Source: CAYRXM01 sp964449465
GTDB taxonomy: Bacteria > Chloroflexota > Anaerolineae > JAFGEY01
NCBI GenBank assembly: GCA_964449465.1
Contig: CAYVBK010000006.1
Location: forward strand, 62,001 to 126,000
Direction: 5' to 3'
DNA: 64,000 bases
Below the pieces are notes generated by a model that saw only the letters and a program-made list of their open reading frames with translations, had not been told where the DNA came from and searched no databases. The first letter of the stretch is position 1. Each line of letters opens with the position of its first letter. Below, one piece after another: positions 58,825-64,000 of the stretch. Made by a program: the position numbers and the translations under genes.

Positions 58825-59208
58825 CTAGGCCTGACGGACGAAACGGGACACTGCGCCGACCAGTTCTTTGGGCTGCACCGGTTTGGACAGCCAGCGGCTC
58901 ATATGCAGATATTCGTCGGTAGGGAACATTTCGGCGTGTTCGGTGCTGGCAATCGAGGAGACCATGATCACCGGAATCTGGTTCAATTCGGGGTCGTCGC
59001 GCAGTACCCGGCTGACATTGACGCCGTCGAGGACGGTAGACATCATAATGTCCAACACGACCAGAGCCGGCCTGTCCTGGCGCATTTTAGTCAGTGCCTC
59101 ATCGCCGTTTGATGCAGTGATCACCTCATACCCTTCTTTGAGCAGAATGGTGCGCGAGATTTCCACAAAATCGGGGTCGTCGTCTACGACCATAATTTTT
59201 GCCGCCAT
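58825..59208 (-). CDS. Single-domain response regulator (FPTD-insert group)
   Basis: 127-residue receiver: IMVVDDDPDFVEIS, LVVLDIMMSTVLDG (phospho-accepting Asp), VIMVSSIAS, the insert STEHAEMFPTDEYLH and WLSKPVQ (Lys). Very similar to the receivers at 56073 and 59244. SD AAGGAGG. Its downstream end touches repeat copy C. Confidence 0.9.
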   Translation of the reverse strand: MAAKIMVVDDDPDFVEISRTILLKEGYEVITASNGDEALTKMRQDRPALVVLDIMMSTVLDGVNVSRVLRDDPELNQIPVIMVSSIASTEHAEMFPTDEYLHMSRWLSKPVQPKELVGAVSRFVRQA

Positions 59209-59243
59209 TTGAACCTCCTTGTCAAACCATGTGGCCCAATCGG

Positions 59244-60095
59244 CTATGACCGGGCAAATTTTTTCAACAAACGATGGACTTCTTTGACCAATTTTTCGGG
59301 GGGAATGGGCTTGGAGAGAAAACTGGCCGCCGGAAAATCGCCCTCAGTGGGAAACATGTCGGCATACTCGGAATTGGCAATCGAGGAAACCATCAAAACC
59401 GGCACCTGACGCAGTTCGGGGTCGGTCTGTATTTGCCAGCTGGCGTTCAGGCCGTCTAAAACCCCCTTCATCATCACATCCATGATCACCAGGGCGGGCT
59501 TGTGGGTGTGCAGGATGTTCAAGGCCTCGTCTCCGCTCGACGCCGTTTGCACCGCCATCCCCTCTGCTTCCAGTACGATGCGGGCGATCTGCAAAAAATC
59601 GGGGTCATCATCTACGACCAGGATGCCGGGCAACCTGGGCGCAGGCAGCCTCCAGTGATAGACTTCTTGAATGCGTTTCAGCACATGCCAGGTGGAAATT
59701 TTGCGAATCCCTTCGATGGCGGCCAGGTCGTCGGTGAGAAAATGTAGCAAATCCTGGTTGGAGACAAACACCGCCTGCACAAACAAGTCATACTCGCCGG
59801 TGGTGTAATAAACCGAGCGCACACACGGCATGCCGGTCAGTCGTTCGGCAATGCCGCCGATGCGCGCCAGGTCTACCTGCAAACCGATCAAGGCCATCGT
59901 ATCTAGCCCCACCTGCTCCAGGTTGACCGACGCGGTGATACGGATGATCCCTTCATTGATCAGCCGCTCTAATCGCTTGCGCACAGTGGCCTCGGCGGCG
60001 CCGATCTCGCGGGCAATATCTACGTTCGACATGCGCCCGTTGCCCTGCAAAAGGCGAATGATTTGTCGGTCGGTGGCATCTAGTGTGTTAGGCAT
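59244..60095 (-). CDS. Lrp/AsnC-type regulator fused to a receiver domain
   Basis: 283 residues. Residues 1-150 are a complete Lrp/AsnC protein: MPNTLDATDRQIIRLLQGNGRMSNVDIAREIGAAEATVRKRLERL (HTH, given by its start and end) and a RAM ligand domain (VGLDTMALIGLQVDLARIGG; VRSVYYTTGEYDLFVQAVF). From about 155 comes a receiver: ILVVDDDPDFLQIA, LVIMDVMMKGVLDG, LMVSSIANSEYADMFPTEG and FLSKPIP. An Lrp-receiver fusion is unusual. It may combine an amino-acid signal with phosphorylation. ATG 60095 has GAGGAAA. Confidence 0.92.
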   Translation of the reverse strand: MPNTLDATDRQIIRLLQGNGRMSNVDIAREIGAAEATVRKRLERLINEGIIRITASVNLEQVGLDTMALIGLQVDLARIGGIAERLTGMPCVRSVYYTTGEYDLFVQAVFVSNQDLLHFLTDDLAAIEGIRKISTWHVLKRIQEVYHWRLPAPRLPGILVVDDDPDFLQIARIVLEAEGMAVQTASSGDEALNILHTHKPALVIMDVMMKGVLDGLNASWQIQTDPELRQVPVLMVSSIANSEYADMFPTEGDFPAASFLSKPIPPEKLVKEVHRLLKKFARS

Positions 60096-60126
60096 GGTTT
60101 CCTCATCGCTGCTGTTTTCGTCTCCT

Positions 60127-60155
60127 ATTGTACCATACAAGACGAAAAAAGTCAA
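60127..60155 (-). promoter_or_regulatory. Promoter of the Lrp-receiver gene
   Basis: On the minus strand TTGACT, exactly 17 bp, TACAAT, 31 bp before the start. Confidence 0.8.
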
Positions 60156-60186
60156 TATATTCTTGAAAAATTGCGAAATTCGTATG

Positions 60187-60205
60187 CATGCCTGTCGCAG
60201 GCATG
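60187..60205. promoter_or_regulatory. 19-bp dyad between divergent promoters
   Basis: CATGCCTG-TCG-CAGGCATG is perfect in both arms and lies next to the -35 of the Gfo/Idh gene. It could be an operator for the adjacent Lrp-receiver protein or another regulator. Confidence 0.55.
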
Positions 60206-60233
60206 TTGTAAGAAACCGATTTGCGGCTATAAT
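60206..60233 (+). promoter_or_regulatory. Promoter of the Gfo/Idh/MocA gene
   Basis: TTGTAA (60206-60211), 16 bp, TATAAT (60228-60233), 69 bp before the start. Confidence 0.65.
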
Positions 60234-60302
60234 AATGTCATATACCGATTGATTCGCGCTACAAGCCGCTAGTTCCGGTTTATCCGGGTCAGGAGATTCA
60301 AG

Positions 60303-61577
60303 ATGAAACCTGTTGAGGTCGTTATTTTGGGTGCGGGTTCGCGAGGCATGCACAGCTATGGACAGTGGATTCTTCAGCATCCCGATCAGGTGCGGGTGGT
60401 AGCTGTAGCCGAGCCCAACGCAGCGCGACGTGAGCAGTTTGCGCAGGCACATCAACTGCCTGCTGACCGTGTATTTGCCGATCACAACGAATTGTTGGCA
60501 CAGGGCCAACTGGCGCAAGGCCTGATCAATGCCACGCAAGATCGCCAGCATGTCGAAACCACATTGGGCGCGCTCAAGGTCGGCTATGATGTGCTGCTGG
60601 AAAAACCCATGTCCACCACGCCGCACGAATGTGTGCGCCTGGTGCGCGCCGCCGAGGCCGCCGGCAAGATGTTGAGCATTTGCCACGTCATGCGCTACAG
60701 CCCCTTTTACATCACCCTGTACGACACGCTGCGCTCCGGCGCGGTGGGCGAGGTGATGACGGTGGATCACCGCGAAAATGTGGCCTTTTGGCATCAGGCA
60801 CACAGCTTTGTGCGCGGCAACTGGGGCAACAGCCAACGCTCATCGCCCATGATCCTGGCCAAGTGCTGCCATGATATGGACATTCTCTACTGGCTGCTGG
60901 GCCGCCGCGTGGTCAGCCTGTCCTCTTTTGGCTCGCTCAGCCATTTCCGCCCCGAACAGGCCCCGCCCGGCGCGCCATCCCGCTGCACCGACGGCTGTCC
61001 ACACGAGCAAGATTGTCCTTACAACGCCCAGCGCATTTATTTGGGCGATTACACCGGCTGGCCGGTCAATGTGATCGCTGCCGACCTGAGTCATGAGGGG
61101 CGCATAGACGCCCTGCGCACCGGCCCCTATGGTCGCTGCGTCTATCACTGCGACAATGACGTGGTGGACCACATGACCATCAACATGTTGCTGGAGGGCC
61201 ATTTGACCATCACCTTTACCATGCATGCCTTTTCGCACGAAAATGTGCGCACCATGCGCTATGATGGCACGCGGGCCAGCCTGATCGGACACGAAGGCCA
61301 TCATGAACTGACCCTGTATCCCTTCTGCAGCCGCGAGGCGCAGACCATCCCCATCAGCGAGCCGCAGGGCGGACACGGCGGCGGCGATCACGGCGTGATG
61401 ACTGCCTTTGTGCGTGCCCTCAGGGGTGAAAAGGAGGCCTTGCACACCACTGCTCGCGATTCGCTGGAAAGCCACCTGATGGCCTTTGCCGCTGAAACGT
61501 CGCGTCTGGGCGGGGGACAGCTCATAGATATGGCCGCGTATCGGGCGCGCATCGAGGCCGAGGCCGCTGCCGAATGA
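60303..61577 (+). CDS. Gfo/Idh/MocA-family oxidoreductase with a Cys cluster
   Basis: 424 residues. Rossmann motif VVILGAGSRGMHSYGQW (about 6-22), LLEKPMSTTPHECVRLV, and the catalytic-domain segment ILAKCCHDMDILYWLLG with the usual His. A Cys group Cys228-x3-Cys232-x5-Cys238 (CTDGCPHEQDCPY) marks a subfamily and may be structural or bind metal. It probably oxidises or reduces a sugar or its derivative with NAD(P). The next gene has a GH16-like fold, so carbohydrate use is likely. Confidence 0.85.
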   Translation: MKPVEVVILGAGSRGMHSYGQWILQHPDQVRVVAVAEPNAARREQFAQAHQLPADRVFADHNELLAQGQLAQGLINATQDRQHVETTLGALKVGYDVLLEKPMSTTPHECVRLVRAAEAAGKMLSICHVMRYSPFYITLYDTLRSGAVGEVMTVDHRENVAFWHQAHSFVRGNWGNSQRSSPMILAKCCHDMDILYWLLGRRVVSLSSFGSLSHFRPEQAPPGAPSRCTDGCPHEQDCPYNAQRIYLGDYTGWPVNVIAADLSHEGRIDALRTGPYGRCVYHCDNDVVDHMTINMLLEGHLTITFTMHAFSHENVRTMRYDGTRASLIGHEGHHELTLYPFCSREAQTIPISEPQGGHGGGDHGVMTAFVRALRGEKEALHTTARDSLESHLMAFAAETSRLGGGQLIDMAAYRARIEAEAAAE

Positions 61578-61590
61578 GGTCTGGTGGCAT

Positions 61591-62376
61591 ATGATCGGGC
61601 AGACAGGGTGGAATCGCTATGTGCTGGCCGGCGGAGCTATAGAGCAGTCTGACGATACGCTGCGTTTGATCAACTGTGATGCCGCAGCGGGACAGCTTTG
61701 CGAAGCTCAAATTGACGACTATCAGGGCTTGCCCCGCCGCCGCTTTTTGCACCGCCCGCCGCTGACTCTGACCGTGCAAGCGCGGTTTTCGCACCCGGCC
61801 GGTCAGTTGTGCGGCACGGCCGGGTGGGGCTTTTGGAACGACCCGTTCATGATGACCGGTCGGCGGCTGCCCACCCTGCCCCGCGCCATCTGGTTCTTTT
61901 ATGCTTCACCGCCGTCGGATATGCGGTTGGCTCTGGATGTGCCGGGCTGCGGCTGGAAAGCAGCCACCATAGACGCCTTGCGCCCATCCTTTTTCCTGCT
62001 CTTGCCCACCGCGCCGCTGGCTGTTCCTCTGATGAACATCCGCTCGCTTTACCGCTGCCTGTGGCCGCTAGGACAGCAAGCCATCGGCGTGCGCGAGGCC
62101 ATGGTCGGCGCAGACATGACCGGGTGGCACACCTACCGCATCGAGTGGAACGTCGCCTCGGCGCGATTTTTTCTCGATAATCAGGCCATTTTAGAGAGCA
62201 ATACGTCACCAGACGGGCCGTTGGGTTTTGTGATGTGGCTGGACAATCAATATATGGCCGTCACACCATGGGGAGCATTTCGCTACGGGCTGCTGGCATC
62301 GCCCGGCCGGCAGTGGCTAAAAGTGCAAGAATTGCGCATCGAGCCGGGCAATTCATCGAGGACGGATGCTGTCTAG
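61591..62376 (+). CDS. GH16/concanavalin-fold protein of unknown substrate
   Basis: 261 residues, no signal peptide visible. TGWHTYRIEWNVASARFFLDNQAILES matches, by its WHTYRIEW and FFLDNQ landmarks, the core strands of GH16 and laminarinase-like jelly-roll proteins, and GWGFWNDPFM is another typical piece. I do not see the GH16 catalytic ExDxxE motif, so it may bind sugar without cutting it. It is 13 bases after the oxidoreductase gene. Its end overlaps the convergent phosphatase gene by 24 bases. Confidence 0.7.
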   Translation: MIGQTGWNRYVLAGGAIEQSDDTLRLINCDAAAGQLCEAQIDDYQGLPRRRFLHRPPLTLTVQARFSHPAGQLCGTAGWGFWNDPFMMTGRRLPTLPRAIWFFYASPPSDMRLALDVPGCGWKAATIDALRPSFFLLLPTAPLAVPLMNIRSLYRCLWPLGQQAIGVREAMVGADMTGWHTYRIEWNVASARFFLDNQAILESNTSPDGPLGFVMWLDNQYMAVTPWGAFRYGLLASPGRQWLKVQELRIEPGNSSRTDAV

Positions 62377-63120
62377 CAACCGCCCTAGCAGGCACGGGTG
62401 TGCTGTCACCAGCGGCTCGGTTATCGGGCGACCGTCCAGCAGGCCGCTCCAGCACACCGCTCGCCCCGACAGGTAGCGAAATTCGGCGCCTAGCCGCCCC
62501 AGGACGGCTGCGCCGGCTGCCACATCCCAGATGGCGGCATGCTCCAGCAGCGCGCCCAGCGCCGTCCCGCGTGCCGTATAGACCATATTAGCGGCCAGTG
62601 TACCCAACGCTCGCGCCCGTTTGACGCCGATGTGATAATGGTTGTGTGTGCTGGACGAGATCGCCAGGAAGGACTGATCGTCCCATTCGGTGCGCAGCGA
62701 GTGGATCAGCGCGCGCCCGTTGCAGATCACGGCATCGGCTGTGGTATATGTCCAGTCGTTGAGCAAAGGCATGTAAAACAGGCCGAAATAAGGTACTCCC
62801 TGATACAATACGCCTATTGAGATGCCCCAACAGGGTAAACCTTGCACAAAGGCTCGCGTGCCATCAATCGGATCAATAGCCCATACCCAGTCAGAATCGG
62901 CACGGCCGCCCCGTGCTCCTTCTTCGCCGATCAGGGCGTGACCGGGGTAGGCTGCCTGTACATAGCCGCTCAACATGGCTTCTATCTGCCGGTCGGCCTG
63001 CGTCACCATCGTCTGATCGGCCTTGAACATCACCTGAGCATGATTGAAATGCTCCATAGCAATCTGTCCGGCCTCTTGCGCCCAGGCGCGCACCTGTTCG
63101 ACTTGGATTTCAAATTGCAT
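62353..63120 (-). CDS. Inositol-monophosphatase-family phosphatase
   Basis: 255 residues of the IMPase/FBPase/CysQ superfamily. Metal-binding motifs are LIGEEGARGG (Glu-Glu), WAIDPIDGTRAFVQGLP (DPIDGT) and AIWDVAAGAAVLGRLGAEF (Trp-Asp with acidic residue). The substrate could be inositol phosphate, a sugar phosphate or 3'-phosphoadenosine phosphate. Inositol genes at the left end of the window make the first plausible but they are 60 kb away. The ATG at 63120 has GAAAGGAAA upstream. Confidence 0.88.
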   Translation of the reverse strand: MQFEIQVEQVRAWAQEAGQIAMEHFNHAQVMFKADQTMVTQADRQIEAMLSGYVQAAYPGHALIGEEGARGGRADSDWVWAIDPIDGTRAFVQGLPCWGISIGVLYQGVPYFGLFYMPLLNDWTYTTADAVICNGRALIHSLRTEWDDQSFLAISSSTHNHYHIGVKRARALGTLAANMVYTARGTALGALLEHAAIWDVAAGAAVLGRLGAEFRYLSGRAVCWSGLLDGRPITEPLVTAHPCLLGRLLDSIRPR

Positions 63121-63155
63121 TCTGTATTTCCTTTCTTGAATCGGGAGGAACTGCG

Positions 63156-63641
63156 ATGAAAACCGTTTACCTGCTGCGCCATGCCAAATCCAAACACGAC
63201 CCGGAATATGCCGCCGATTCTGAGCGGCCTCTGGCTAAAAGAGGGCGACAGGAAGCCCGGTACATTGGCGAGTGGATGGCCGATCACGGCATCATCACCG
63301 ATCTGATCATCAGTTCGCCGGCCGAGCGCGCCCAAGACACAGTCCGTCGCTGCGCTCAGGCCGCCGATTATCAGGGCGAGATTCGCCTGGCCGAATCCCT
63401 TTACATTTCCAATGTCGAAAGCTATGTCTCGCTGCTAGAAGACCTGGACGATTCGCTAGACTCGGTCATGTTGGTCGGCCACAACCCCGACATTTCAGAA
63501 GCGGTCGAGGCACTGAGCGGTATGTATCACCGCATGCCTACCGGCACCCTGGCCTGCATTGACCTGCCCATTCAACACTGGATCGAATTGAGCGAAACCA
63601 TCGGTCAACTCACCTGGGTGCAAGAACCGATTGTCGCTTGA
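63156..63641 (+). CDS. sixA: SixA-like histidine phosphatase
   Basis: 161-residue histidine phosphatase superfamily protein. The catalytic RHG-type motif is LLRHAKSKHDPE (SixA form RHAKS), followed by RPLAKRGRQEARYIGEWM, SSPAERAQDTVRR and VGHNPDISEAVEAL with the second catalytic His. Homologues remove phosphate from phosphohistidine in phosphotransfer proteins. Others act on small metabolites. SD GGGAGGA. Confidence 0.88.
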   Translation: MKTVYLLRHAKSKHDPEYAADSERPLAKRGRQEARYIGEWMADHGIITDLIISSPAERAQDTVRRCAQAADYQGEIRLAESLYISNVESYVSLLEDLDDSLDSVMLVGHNPDISEAVEALSGMYHRMPTGTLACIDLPIQHWIELSETIGQLTWVQEPIVA

Positions 63642-63666
63642 CATCCAGGTTGCTCCATTATAGAAT
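63638..63666 (+). promoter_or_regulatory. Promoter of the RidA gene
   Basis: TTGACA (63638-63643, overlapping the sixA stop), exactly 17 bp, TAGAAT (63661-63666), 33 bp before the ridA start. Confidence 0.8.
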
Positions 63667-63698
63667 TACAATCATTGTGCATTTGAAAGGACGTGAAC

Positions 63699-64000
63699 AT
63701 GGAACGCCAGGTTATTTCAACCCCGCATGCGCCGGCAGCGGTTGGCCCCTATTCACAGGCCATCCAGGTCGGCAGCTTGCTCTACACTGCCGGACAACTG
63801 GGACTGAACCCGCAAACCCGCCAACTGGTTGAGGGTGGCGTGCAGGCGCAAACCCGCCAGGCCTTGCTCAACCTCCAGGCCATTTTGGAGGCTGCCGGAA
63901 GCTCGCTACAGCACGTGATCAAAACTACCGTCTTTATGCAAGACATGGGCGATTTTGCGGCCATGAACCAAGTCTATGCCGAATTTTTCCCGGCCCAGTC
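63699..64000 (+). CDS. ridA: RidA/YjgF enamine-imine deaminase (3' end outside window)
   Basis: The visible 100 residues start MERQVISTPHAPAAVGPYSQAIQVG and continue with LLYTAGQLGLNPQT, QTRQALLNLQAILEAAGSSLQHVIKTTVFMQDMGDFAAMNQVYAEFF, given here by landmarks, which is the RidA core up to its last helix. RidA hydrolyses reactive 2-aminoacrylate and related imines made by PLP enzymes. SD GAAAGGA. The catalytic Arg near residue 105 lies past the edge of the window. Confidence 0.93.
   Translation, partial: MERQVISTPHAPAAVGPYSQAIQVGSLLYTAGQLGLNPQTRQLVEGGVQAQTRQALLNLQAILEAAGSSLQHVIKTTVFMQDMGDFAAMNQVYAEFFPAQ

Noticed and set aside
60096..60836. An upstream in-frame extension of the Lrp-receiver gene
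   Set aside because: It crosses the gene's own near-consensus promoter, the dyad and the divergent gene. The family N-terminus begins exactly at 60095.
62353..62376. 24-base tail-to-tail overlap of two genes as a possible frameshift or assembly error
   Set aside because: Both proteins have normal C-terminal sequence and length for what can be judged. Short convergent overlaps are common.

Overview
The window looks like a chromosomal segment of a member of the Chloroflexota (Anaerolineae or Caldilineae-like), of moderately high GC. This is inference, not a database match. It rests on many secreted lipoproteins with Thr/Pro-rich linkers, a CdaA/YbbR pair, bacillithiol genes, a Kbl-type enzyme, TCA genes of the short aconitase type, an Rrf2/IscS pair, and Shine-Dalgarno and sigma70-type promoters throughout. 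There is no rRNA, tRNA, CRISPR array, phage or transposase gene. Coding density is high, and most gaps hold promoters, hairpins or short dispersed repeats.

Layout. 0-3.2 kb (minus): a LacI regulator followed by an inositol-type alcohol dehydrogenase and an inositol 2-dehydrogenase-like gene that leaves the window, with a 16-bp perfect palindrome as likely operator. 3.3-12 kb (plus): ornithine carbamoyltransferase, a large TPR protein, the c-di-AMP cyclase pair cdaA-ybbR, the ribosome GTPase der, and kbl. 12.1-17.9 kb (plus): an unusual five-gene cluster of a PspA/IM30 protein, two related solute-binding-like membrane proteins (one fused to a VWA domain), a membrane coiled-coil protein and a LivK-type lipoprotein with no permease. 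17.9-23.8 kb: a second carbamoyltransferase, a G5/beta-propeller lipoprotein, and a fusion of a glycosidase-like domain with an O-antigen-ligase-like membrane domain. 23.9-37.6 kb: housekeeping and redox genes (pcrA/uvrD, a UroD-like protein, a HAD phosphatase, pcm, amrS, iscS-iscR, tatA, TlpA) and a beta-propeller lipoprotein ending in an M15 D,D-peptidase domain. 37.7-45.3 kb: clpB, a probable structured small RNA, citrate synthase, aconitase, a 27-residue membrane microprotein gene, and a Cys/Met-type PLP enzyme.

46.4-53.9 kb is a redox/iron region: a Rieske protein, a ferritin-like protein, rubredoxin, a DinB-type thiol transferase candidate, and then one tight gene train with bacillithiol synthesis (bshC-bshB-bshA), an encapsulin cargo protein made of two ferritin-like domains with a C-terminal loading peptide, the encapsulin shell protein, and a rubrerythrin-like protein. 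The train ends in a strong bidirectional terminator. 54-60.1 kb (minus) holds a histidine kinase, an ACT-domain protein, NuoE/NuoF-like subunits and four closely related receiver domains, one fused to an Lrp/AsnC regulator. 60.3-64 kb holds sugar-type oxidoreductase, GH16-fold, inositol-monophosphatase-like, SixA-like and RidA genes.

Two families of short non-coding repeats with terminal inverted repeats are each present three times (one copy truncated). The strongest candidates for an undescribed system are the bacillithiol-encapsulin operon, the PspA/solute-binding/VWA cluster, the receiver/NuoEF region, and the promoter-RNA-terminator unit between clpB and citrate synthase.
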